A stretch of 64,000 nt of DNA from Trileptium ribeirensis (taxonomy: Eukaryota; Nematoda; Enoplea; Enoplida; Thoracostomopsidae), in the NCBI GenBank assembly GCA_030248225.1, contig JASANE010028402.1:43645-107644 (forward strand), in the 5' to 3' direction. Below the pieces are notes generated by a model that saw nothing but the letters and a program-made list of their open reading frames with translations, did no database searches and had not been told where the DNA came from. A program made the translations under genes and the position numbers. How positions within the stretch are numbered: the stretch's first letter is position 1; every line of letters begins with the position of its first letter. Positions 40,439 through 50,829 of this stretch are shown here, piece after piece.

Positions 40439-40477
40439 TACTGAACTCTAAATTGTTTACGCTGTTCTGCTTTTATA
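40439..40477 (-). promoter_or_regulatory. TATA/initiator core promoter, right arm, inward
   Basis: On the minus strand, TATAAAAG (40477-40470) and TCAGTA (40444-40439) keep the 35 bp spacing found in the left arm. Transcription would run leftward to the centre, convergent with the left-arm promoter. Confidence 0.5.
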
Positions 40478-43400
40478 CCGGATTTTAAAAATTTGAAATT
40501 TCAAACTTTCGGACGGTTAGAGTGCTTATTCAGCACTTTTAGTCCGAATTCTGATTTAATATGACCGAATTAGACAAACATTCTTATCGGCCAAATTCCG
40601 ATCATATTTTCGGAAATTTTGGGCCGATTTTATATTAAATTTTATGCAACTTATAAGATTTACGACCTTATTTATACTAAAGTTATATACAACTTTCTTC
40701 AGATTACTATAAAACTTCCAGAAACTTCTAATAAAATTTCTATTTATTAATTCGAAACCTCGCATTATAGACCTTCACATCCAGTACGTTCCTCGTTAAG
40801 CAAACAACGTCGTTCGCTGAGCCCTGCAAATAATAAGCTAGCGCGGCACTGAAGCTTCACACGAGTTACACAGATTCTTACCGAGGGGATTGCAACTAGC
40901 AGACTGTATATCAAATCGATATAAACTTTATATTTTAAACTCTGTTTGCTTAATGAACTACTTCCACTGGTCAATTCTTCTATCAAATTTATATTATCTA
41001 CTAACCCCGTACTGATAAGGACTTTGATAGTATAACCGCCAACTTTGTATAAACCTTTATAAGACGTTACTATTAACTAGCAATACCAGCTTAACAGCCA
41101 TCAAAGCTACAGAAAAGTCAAGTAACTGCGGACTACTAGAGACCATCTTTTATACAAGTTCGACATCAAAAGGCTTATTTACTTAACATAAATATAAAAT
41201 CGATATTAAAGTGTATACTGCTTCTGTATGTAAGCCTGCACACTTGCACATTTGAAATCGACGTCCATAGAAAAGACGCGGCTTAAGTAAACAAAAACAA
41301 AAGAAGAGGGCCAAAGGGGTGAAAAGAGGGCGGGGGTCCCTGGGCAATGGCCAGAGGGCCAAACCACACCCGGATTCGGACTCAGAACGTCCACCCGGAT
41401 ATTTTAATATGTAAAAGGACCGTATTCGGTCTTCAGGGGGAAAATAGACTCTTGGGGGAGAGTCCATGCCAAATTTTTCTCCGGGTAGGGTGTTTAAACG
41501 GTTCCCATGGGTTCGGGGTGCACTTTTCTGGGGAGTTTTATATATGTTTGGGTTGGTCTCGATACGGGGAATCCAGTGAGGGGTGACACGCCCGTCGGGG
41601 CGTTACTGCTGAGATTTCATATGGGGTACCTAAAAGTGGGCGCAGCTAGACCCGTCCGGGCTTAAATTAAAGCCTCGGGTCTGGGGGTTCTAACGACACT
41701 ACGTATATAGCTTTATGACCAGTATTCGTTAAGTTATTTTAAATTATAACTTTAAACTTAAATTATTAATTAAATTAACTAAAATAATAAACTTTAAATT
41801 GTAATTTATTTAAATTAAATAAAGTTATTTTATTCTGTATTTTATTGATTTACAGAACTGCTTTTTCCCTCATAAGTCCGTGGATCCGCGTCGGATCTCC
41901 ACGAAACCGGTCTCATTCGAAAGACCGTAGAATTATCTATAATAAATGTTAGGTATAAAATTTCCGAATTCTCAACGATTCCGGAGTTATGGATCGGAGC
42001 CGACATTTTCAGTCACTAAATTTCCTAAATTTTAACTTTTGTTTCTTTTCACAACCAGCGCGATTGAACGCTGGTAAGCAATATTTCGTAAAGTCCTACG
42101 AATTACCAGTGTCGTAACATAAATTGAACACTGGGGAATTTTATATTTTGCATTCTGTCTTATAGTTTTCAGGGTATTTTCTCAACTGCAGTTCGCTTTC
42201 GAGCGAGCTGCCACATTTTTGTGGTCCTCATTCGTGAGGACGGTCGTGACGGGTCTTCGTCACGGCCAGTTATTTCAAGTAACTATTGGTAACAAATTTC
42301 GAAGTCCCACCATTCGGGGTAGGGCAATTCCGGCATTGGATTTATACTGGGTTCAGCGGGGGAGTCGTACCGTCCTAAAATTCCTGCGAAATCGAGTATG
42401 GCAAGGGCTCGCCATACTCACGTACCTATAAAATATCAATTTGCATGCGTGAAATCCCTAACTTTCTCCTAAAATCATGTCAAAGACGTTACACTCAAAC
42501 AGTCGTAATCCCAACCTAAAAATTACAAGAATACAACAAGGTATGACAAACATGGTACGTGATATCATGGTACAATACAGGCGCTTTTATGGCCTGTTTT
42601 ATCCAATAAAATGGTACAAATATAGTACAACCTGATCATGAAACGGTATACAATAGTAACAATAGGGCGGCGCTTTTATGGCCTCATACAATGACAATGA
42701 ACGGTATGAATATAGTACGATAGATATTCATAGATATGTATAACTGGTTAGCAATTCATATCCCAATCAGTTTGCTAGATCATGTACCTGAAAATACCTA
42801 TAAGCAACAACATCGATTACAACGGTACACAATTATATGTTACGATCCTGATAGTATATATATTGAACACGTGCCTTTATGGCCATCCAAAGTAATGCAA
42901 ACATGATATCAATTGTACGTAATTCAAGTAGGTATACCAATGATGCCTTTATGGCCACCGATAATATGGTAAAAATCATGATATCGTCAATATATATCAA
43001 GACGTGCCTTTAGGGCACTACGATCAATATGTATATAGATAGATGTAGGTATTTGTATATACGCCAACAATTCCCTACCGGTTATCCATTCCTAAAATAG
43101 TAATAAAGATACCCATTTTGATCGAAACCATGTCGGCGGTGCAGGCCGAAATACTGAAAACACAAAGCTGGTTACATAGCGGGACTCTTTGAACCTAATT
43201 ATTCCGTTTACCTATATATATATACATACATATGAGACTGTTGGCTTGGTTCCGATTACGTACATATATACTTTGATTTCCGTTCTGTTTCAGTTACATA
43301 TATATATACCCGATAATTTCTGACTTGTTGTAACTGTGTACTCATATAACTGTATTGATCTTACGAGTTGTTTCAAGTGCTGGTCTACGTATATACGGTG

Positions 43401-43639
43401 GTTCAGGGTTTGTGCCGGTTAGGCGGTTTACATATGAAGTGACAACAGGGCTTTCATGGTCGACGGGTATGTATAGGGGAACTCAATATATATATTTGCT
43501 GGCGCCAAGAGGCGATTAATTGGTTCGGCTTACATAAATGTACGTATTGTGAGGCGAGGGTGGGCTCCTTACCCTTTTGGGCTATTCCCGTCGGGTGTTC
43601 CAGGTTGGGGGAAAAACCGGTGACAGAATTCGGAGAAGT

Positions 43640-43985
43640 TGGCCACTATACACGTGGTCATGATTATTGGGGAGCTCGACTAAAAGTTGACCATTACGCT
43701 ATGGACAGGGTTTTTTGGTACTCAGAAAAATGTTGTGCATTACATTGTGGACGGGATTTTTGGTATTCGGAAAAATGTTGTCCATTACACTGTGGACATA
43801 ATTATTGATGGTCGAAAAAATGTTGACCATTGCACTGTGGTCAGATTTATTTTTGTTCGAAAAAATGTTGACCATTGGGGTGTGGTCAGGATTTACGTAA
43901 ATGTTGACCATTATCGTGTGGTCAAGATTATGGGTTTTCGATAAAAGTTTGCCATTAGGCTGTGGTCAGGATTATCCACCTCGTA
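43640..43985 (-). repeat. Right terminal array of dyad units
   Basis: About eight units of GTTGACCATT-N-TGTGGTCAG in inverted orientation relative to the left array, separated by TTTTTGGTATTCGGAAAAAT-like spacers. Units near 43770-43797 have TGTCCA..TGGACA while units near 43825-43920 have TGACCA..TGGTCA, the same two matched versions as in the left array. There are fewer units here than on the left. Confidence 0.75.
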
Positions 43986-44008
43986 ACGATCCGTATGGCT
44001 CTGTTACA

Positions 44009-45330
44009 CAAACAAAAATGCATCGGAATAAATTTACCATTTTACTATGAAATAAAACCTATAAACTATAAAACATTTCAATAAATGAAAGAGAAAAAAA
44101 TTCGAAACTTAAGATAAAAATAACCTTGCTTCCGTGAAGGGTACTAAAATGGGATGATAAAACCCTCATTTTGACCTCTGACCTCGAACCATGGAGCGTC
44201 ACACACCGTACGCATGGGTTACACAGCAAAACTAGCACCTGCATTGAGTTTCCCGTGCCCGAAAACCCCTAGGTAAAACTTATCCGCCGCCCAAGACAGA
44301 ACAAATTTTCAAATTTTGGGTCGAGGAACCATTGGGGCGCCATAACACCGTACCTCAAACTCCATAACTCCAGAACCGGACCATTAATCGAAAAACAAAC
44401 AAAAATGCATCGGAATAAATTTACCATTTTACTATGAAATAAAACCAACAAGAGAAAAAAATTCGAAACTTAAGATAAAAATAACCTTGCTTCCGTGAAG
44501 GGCACTAAAATGAGATGATAAAACCCTCATTTTGACCTCTGACCTCGAACCATGGAGCGTCACACACCGTACCCATGGGTTACACAGCAAAACTAGCACC
44601 TGCATTGAGTTTCTCATGCCCGAAAACCTCTAGGTAAAACTTATCCACTGCCCAAGACAGAACAAATTTTCAAATTTTGGGTCGAGGAACCATTGGGGCG
44701 CCATAACACCGTACCTCAAACCCCATAAATCCAGAACCGGAGCCTTAATCGAAAAACAAAAAAGAAGCACGGGCATTTATCATTTTACTATGAAATAAAA
44801 CCATCCAAAGAAAAAAATTAGAAAGTTAAGATAAAAATAACCTTGCTTCCGTGAAGGGTACTAAAATGGGACAAAAACCCATATTTTGACCCCTGACCCC
44901 GGAGCAGGTCCCAAATAAAAACGCTTGGGGATATACGGTAAATCGGCTATGTCGTTTCGAATGAGCACAAGATCATGCAAATCGGATAAGGCAATCTCGA
45001 GTTATAGCCGATCACACACACAAACGGAATTTAAAAGATTTCACCCCTGCAATACACAATCTCCACTACGTTTCACTACATTCTGATGATATAACCTAAA
45101 ATACTGGGCACCCATAGTGGCCAAATCAGAAAAGTTTCTTATTATAGGAAATTACCAGACAGCGTAAACACAAAGAAAAGGGCACAACTGCATTCCATTA
45201 CGCATCGAATCAACGAAGTTGCGAAAATTCATCAATCTAGAGAAGAGTTGCATGCCACAGACAAACAAAAATTTTTGATCAAATTGAACGCTATTTCATG
45301 AAACTCCGGTCGCCACGCTCGCTCCATTTC
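44009..45330. repeat. Tandem ~370 bp repeat, family E-like right border
   Basis: Units start near 44014 (AAAAATGCATCGGAATAAATTTACC), 44401 and about 44761, giving spacings near 387 and 360 bp. The first two units are almost identical (CCTTGCTTCCGTGAAGGG, CCCTCATTTTGACCTCTGACC, CATGGAGCGTCACACACCGTACC, TGGGTCGAGGAACCATTGGGG). The third is truncated and passes into unique AT-rich sequence. The stretch finishes with GAAACTCCGGTCGCCACGCTCGCTCCATTTCA (about 45299-45330), which matches the right border of family E elements. No left border is visible before the palindrome. Confidence 0.6.
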
Positions 45331-45381
45331 AATAAGAAAACGGTAAAGCTAAGAACAATTGCGACAGCCCGACTAAACAAC

Positions 45382-45482
45382 CTATTAATCCAAATTTGAT
45401 AAATCTTATCAATCAGTTGTTGAACTTGGGCTTCCAATAAATCGGCTTTTTCCGCGTCATCTTCACCGACAAGAGAACGCAC
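45382..45482 (-). CDS. TMEM245: TMEM245-like exon 5 of 5 visible
   Basis: The exon reads VRSLVGEDDAEKADLLEAQV then QQLIDKIYQIWIN. It corresponds to the region of TMEM245 after the long extracytoplasmic stretch, where homologues have an REMFGGE..-type start and an L.DLWDRLYQYW-type segment. The acceptor is AAATTTAG|GTGCG. The donor placed at AATAG|GTTGTT is weak, so the 3' boundary is uncertain. The rest of the protein, which in homologues has about 350 more residues with several membrane segments, was not found at lower coordinates. Confidence 0.6.
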
Positions 45483-47599
45483 CTAAATTTGTTGAACGTT
45501 TACCAAACAATACAATATGTTTACATTTCGCCGACGCTACCGCTTTGTACACAGAATAGGGCTTTAGGAATACTTTGTTCACGAAAAAATAGCGGATACT
45601 AAAAACGGTGCAGTTTTGCATGAGTAAACTCAAGCCGCGCCTCCTGCCATCCTCATTTAACACTATGTACAAAACACTGTTAGAACAAAACAGTCATTGC
45701 ATTAACCAATTCCAAATTCAAAAATTTCAATCCGCGAACGAAGAACTACTGATTACTAAACGGGGTAATTTCTGTTCGCTAACACAGTGTACCTATTTGC
45801 TGTTTGGTCATAAATTCGTTTCAAAACTCACAACGTGGCAACTCGCATTCAACATTTTTTCGTTACGCTAACATTACGTTTTATTAATGATAATACGTGT
45901 AGTTCGCTAACATTACATGTTATGTGCAGGTTTTAAAACAGTAAAAGTGGGAATTTTCGTTCGATGATAAAATAAAAATTTTCCCGTTCAAACGTCAAGC
46001 GGTCACAAATCGGTTACTTAATGTCTTTGAAGTAATCGTTAGCAGTGCAATTTTTTGTTCCTTAATGTTTTGGATGTGTTGCCCAAAACACCAAATTTAT
46101 TTTCTCGTGTATGTCGACGGATGGATGGTACGTTGAACAAGCTATTGCTAATGTCTAATCGCAGAAAGGGATGGTAGAGGACGCACTTTGAGTTTACTCA
46201 TGCATTAGTCATACACAGACTGGATAGATTTTACGCATATGAACCTTACCAAAGTTTGAATAATCCATTAAAACCTTAATTCATAATAGGTCAAATTTGA
46301 CGAAATTTTGGTCAAATTTGAAATAGCCGCAGCTATGCAAATAGTAAGGGAATGTGGTCCAAATTTTATATTTAAATATAAATTAGCCTCTTACAGCTAT
46401 TACATTATGGGCTAAGTCTTAACTTTTAACGTGACCTGCACATTTATCAGATCCTGCATGAGGTTATGTACTATGACGCGCTGCAACAACTGAACTAATC
46501 AAATTTTTACCATGCAATGTCAAAACTAGCGGCTTGCCGTATTGGCCAAATATTCTATTTTATAGAATAATCTCATAACACCATGAAAGCACATAAAACA
46601 CAATAAACATAAACCATGAAAGCTAAGTAGTTTTCATATAAGCGAAACTAGACCTAGTGCGCGTACGTTGAATATTTTGAAAAAAGTATAAACTGGCATG
46701 GTTAATCGATCCATGCAATAGGAATTTTCAGTTTTGCCTGCGAATACTTTAATTATAACCATTACTAAAACAAATTATCCAGCATCCCCATGCAAACTAG
46801 TGTTGTGCTTCCTCGTATAATATCAAGATAACAAATAACTCTATAGTGAAACCAAAAACATGTTATTCCAAAAGTTGACAATGAGCAACCTTTGATTACC
46901 AGATCTATCCACTAAATAGACTCTTCCAAAACGTTAACATAAGTGCTTAAGATAACCAACGAAACAGGTTGTACACGAACGACGAACGACAAGTCCTTAC
47001 AATCGAATTAATTTTCGGCGTAAGCTAGAGAGACGAGCTGTGAATGGCGAACGAGTCGTCAGATTCAAGAAACAACCTTTTAATAGAATAAACAACTGGT
47101 ACAACATAAAATATCAAACAGCGTAGATTCAGTAGAATCTCATGACGCAGTACGTGATACCAATATGTCAAAACAGTCAACGTTTCTTTAAGCCATTGGC
47201 ATTTCATTTTAGCAAATTTTCAGGATGCAAATTTCTTCAACGCATCATGCAGAAACCGGTTTTTTCCGACTACGAACCCAGTTTTCAGTTCAATACTTGA
47301 TTAGCAAGGACCTTGGGGAAAACTGCTACTACACATTCAATGAATCTCTGTATACGCAAGTTCTTTTCAAGTTTAATAATAATTCAAAAATACAATAACG
47401 CGCCAACGTAACCAAATCAAGCAAACACCATTCAACCAAAGCGAATCAATTATTGAGGTAAATAGCAATACGGATATTATTTAAAGTTTAACGTTTTGCT
47501 ACGTCGCAAAAACGTACAAGCAAAAACAACATAACTAAAATCATATCCAAACAATGAACAAAACAAGCATGTGTGAAAAAAAGAAAACATAATCGTTAC
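45483..47599 (-). other. Intron of TMEM245-like gene
   Basis: About 2.1 kb, AT-rich, GT..AG on the minus strand (GTAACG..TTTAG). Scattered short open frames have no recognised similarity. Confidence 0.6.
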
Positions 47600-47791
47600 C
47601 TGATCGGACACCCAAACCCGCGTGTATTTATATCCATCGTCAATAGCATCGTCCAGCGATTTGTCACCTAATGCGTTATCGATTGACTCGTGAACCCACC
47701 GCGCCACGGGACTTGATTCATTTCCGGACACTGCAGTTTGGTTCCATACATTACTGCCAAGTTCGATTAAATGAACGGTTTCACTGTGCAG
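47600..47791 (-). CDS. TMEM245: TMEM245-like exon 4 of 5 visible
   Basis: Exactly 64 codons, from LHSETVHLIELGSNVWNQTA through WVHESIDNALGDKSLDDAID to GYKYTRVWVSDQ. It aligns with the TMEM245 loop that follows the first central membrane segment, where vertebrate proteins have VQRES.HL...SNV.N.T.. and later ..INNAY..GR.YIS. Acceptor TTTAATTTAG, donor CAG|GTAACG; phase 0 at both ends, continuing from the VFIVFQ exon upstream. The NQT sequon would suit a luminal or extracellular loop. Confidence 0.75.
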
Positions 47792-48769
47792 CTAAATTAA
47801 ATACTGTCTGAGGCCATGTTTATTGCACTCGTTCCGATCCGATTTGTGTTTGCATTACTTCCGATTAACGATATAAAATTTTATACCTACAGTTAATTAA
47901 GGTACTAAAGCCCCAACTTGTACTTAGAGTTTCGTTTCTCGAGTACTCCCGTTTCGCGGCAGTTGCAGCCAGAACTGCAGAAGCACAAGCCCAGAAGGGA
48001 TGCCAGTTTCTATACGCAAACTATGCTTACCTTCCAAACAATCTCGTACCCATTTTATAGGTTTGTACGGTAAAGCACTTTTAACTTGGTCTCTTGTGAG
48101 GAAGATTATTCTTGCTTCAACGTAGAAGATGACCTCACAATCATGAGCCCTCCCGTGCGCTAACCGCTGCGCCTCACGACCACTATACCTATCGTATACG
48201 TGAGTATATGTGTTTCTTTCAGCGCAAGCTGTAACAGACCGGGTCGGATGCAATGTGGACATTCTATATATGCAAAACACGTGCAAATCGGATCGGATGC
48301 ATATGTGAACATGCAATAAAGTATAAAAGGTTAAGAGAAATCAGACTGCAATAAGATAAATCGCTTTTTTTTCGACACAAATCAATCATACATTGCAAAA
48401 ATCAGGTTGATCGAGACGCTCAATATTACAGATAAAATCGCAAATAATCAACAATGTTGCAACATAAGAAACATTAAATTACCGCTGATTCTATAATTCT
48501 TGTAAGCTTTAAAATAATAAATAAAAAGCGCACCATAATGGCCGAATTTCACGCGGCGAAATAATTGCCTCAAAAGTCGCATAGAAAACGTTTCTTTTGA
48601 AACAAGGTTATATGAATGACTTTTTGAATGCAATATCCTGACGTTTTAGAGCAATTTTTTATCTGTCGAACTATTGAACTAGTTATGCAACATTAACACG
48701 AATCTAAACGTGCTACGATACTGACTGTGATAAAGCTAAATAAATTTAAAATAAACAATTATTCAATAC
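47792..48769 (-). other. Intron of TMEM245-like gene with possible tRNA-SINE
   Basis: 978 bp, GT..AG on the minus strand (GTATTG..TTTAG). A possible tRNA-derived segment is listed separately at 48060-48215. Nothing else is recognised. Confidence 0.6.
48060..48215 (-). repeat. Possible tRNA-derived SINE fragment
   Basis: On the minus strand, GAGGCGCAGCGGTTAGCGC resembles a tRNA-type internal A box and D-arm. A convincing B box (GGTTCGANTCC) was not found at the expected distance; GTGAGGTCATCTTC is only a weak candidate. It lies inside a TMEM245 intron. An ORF-like reading across it (47924-48316) is probably chance. Confidence 0.3.
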
Positions 48770-48874
48770 CTGGAAAACGATGAAAACACCCGTCACAATA
48801 ACGATGAATAACCCAAGAACCATTGTAATTACGCTAGACAGCACGTCCATCGATTGTTCCAATGCATCGATCAT
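48770..48874 (-). CDS. TMEM245: TMEM245-like exon 3 of 5 visible
   Basis: 35 codons: MIDALEQSMDVLSSVI followed by TMVLGLFIVIVTGVFIVFQ, a clear transmembrane segment. TMEM245 homologues have SLRQSVDTLVSIVLILLLLV and then a Gly/Val/Phe-rich stretch ending in FFAVQ at this point, so both the amphipathic start and the terminal Q match. Acceptor ATTTAAG, donor CCAG|GTATTG, phase 0 at both ends. Confidence 0.75.
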
Positions 48875-50491
48875 CTTAAATATGGTGTATATCATCATAA
48901 ATATCATCTTAACTGTTACGAAAAATGGGCGATATTAAGCATCACTAGGATATTATTTCTGTGTTTTACCATAACCAGAAACTCGAAAATATTTCAAGTG
49001 TGTAGGCTTGCGATTCCAAGTCAGCGATGGTAGTTTTATCAAATGAGCTGAGACTATACATCGTCGCACAAATCCCAGACGGCAATACGAATTTTAGTAA
49101 GCATATTTCAACGATAATTTTAATGACTATTTTTATTATTGTATGATATTTTTACTGTATACTTCAACGTTTTGCATTGTAGAAATAACGCAAATACACT
49201 AAAAATCCAACGAAGCTTCTGTTTTCTTGCTAGTCTGACAACTTTAGGAATATCGCTCCAGACGTTTACACTCGTCACATTGACGCTGTAAGCCAAAGAC
49301 GTCCTCGGATATTGGAACACTCAAAAAATCCTTCACTGTAGATCTAATTCGAAACATCAGTTGGCACAAATTTCATATCCATTCACTCTTAGCTAAGCTG
49401 GCCTGAGTGCCACCGTTTTTCACACAACATTGCGTATCTAATACCACTGACAAAAAACTTCGGCAAGAAAACAGATAATCACAAATAACACAACCATAGA
49501 GGGAGACACGTTTTAATCATAACATTGTTGTCAAAAAGAAAGGTGGAGGGAAACGAATTCGATGCGGACATAAAACTAACTTCGCAAAACCTTTTTAGAC
49601 TAAAGTTTCTAGTATTATTTACTGCAATTTATAATTAAGCTACAGGATTACACGACAAGTATAAGACATAGGTAATACTAGTACGATTGGAGAAAGAGGA
49701 CTCTTCGATGAATATAAATTTGAATTTGTTTCAAAATCTATCATGGTTGTTCTATCACTGGGACAAGAAGCAGAGTGCAGCTAACAATTCTCAACGTGTC
49801 TTACATTTTTTCTTTATTGGTTTCCCATTTTCTGTAGTTTTGAGTTGCATGTATTATGAAAGCATTACTACGTATTACTTTCTTAACGAATGTTTGACAC
49901 AATGCAGCATTTTAGACAATGTTTATCAATAAATAGGGATCGAAGCAGGTATAGAGGTGCTTTAGTTCATTCATAGACGACCCTCTACATCGGCGGAAAC
50001 ATGTTAAACTCAGTTCTAAGTCTTTGGGCATGGAATTTTGGATAGTTCCCAAGGCCATCAACTAAAATTGACCCAATTAATAGGTTTCTGGAATAGGATA
50101 AGATTTTAGATTCTTCAAACAGATTGGGGTGCTGGAAATGATCTAAGGTCCAACCAGATTAACCCTCCTGCTGACGAACATTCATTACTAATCTTGCATG
50201 TTTCATTTGTTGTCAAAAAATTTTTCATCGCCAGCACTGTCGTTGTCCTCGTAAATACTGGTCACTGAAGCAATTGCCTATATGAGTAGCAGTCGGCCAA
50301 AGAGAAGTCGTTCCCCTATTCCGATCATTAAATCTAATTTGTATTGTTGAACTGCAACAGGCGCATTACCGATATAAACGATGAAAAGTTGACAGAGCAC
50401 TGTCACTGACAAGCTTAATGCAAAGTTTACGCAATCCTATAAAATGGATCTACAGTATTTTGAAAACGATAAACAAAATGCGTGGGCTCAC
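48875..50491 (-). other. Intron of TMEM245-like gene
   Basis: 1617 bp, GT..AG on the minus strand (GTGAGC..TTTAAG). AT-rich. An 81-codon open frame on the + strand (49687-49932) has no recognised similarity. Confidence 0.6.
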
Positions 50492-50649
50492 CGCTTGATC
50501 ACCACTAAATAGCATTCTAGCTAAATTTCTAACAGACGACGGAATGGCTGCGTGTAAAACATGTTTTCCCTTTGATTTCGCTGATTCTAAACACGATGAA
50601 CAACAGTTTTCAATCGCCGACCATAGCCCGACAGCTTTACCTAAAACAA
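50492..50649 (-). CDS. TMEM245: TMEM245-like exon 2 of 5 visible
   Basis: Encodes VVLGKAVGLWSAIENCC, SSCLESAKSKGKHV, HAAIPSSVRNLARMLFSGDQ and A. This fits the cytoplasmic loop of TMEM245, where homologues have a K.LWD..ESWL helix, a P-rich patch and a final GDRK-like turn before the next helix. The acceptor is ATTATCAAAG and the donor GCG|GTGAGC. Two bases complete a split Val codon begun in the upstream exon, leaving 52 full codons. Confidence 0.7.
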
Positions 50650-50829
50650 CTTTGATAATAAGTGCAAAAAATCGACACATTTAATTCGATCGGTATTCGT
50701 TTCCTGTTGACGACATACATGTTACCACCCAATAAATGCCCGCGAATTATTGCCTACATCATTACAGTTTCATTAGAAGCGATCAAAAATCGAGCAAAGA
50801 TTTGTTAAATTCCACTTGACTTACTAGAC

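Larger units (their letters stand above)
36153..44008 (-). repeat. Right arm of 16.8 kb giant inverted repeat (family P)
   Basis: Inverted partner of 27194-34971, 7.86 kb. It begins with the B end TATGTGTAATATCGACGTGACGCTGCTGC and finishes with the A end GGATCCGTATGGCTCTGTTACA-type sequence. Its order mirrors the left arm throughout. Indels and substitutions distinguish the arms, so this is not an assembly artefact of simply reading one arm twice. No coding region common to both arms was recognised as a protein family. Confidence 0.85.

Noticed and set aside
27194..44008. Polinton/Maverick or other large self-synthesising element
   Set aside because: No polymerase B, retroviral-type integrase, ATPase or capsid-like reading was found on either strand.
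47924..48316. 130-codon minus-strand open frame as a gene
   Set aside because: It overlaps a possible tRNA-derived repeat within an intron and shows no family motif.
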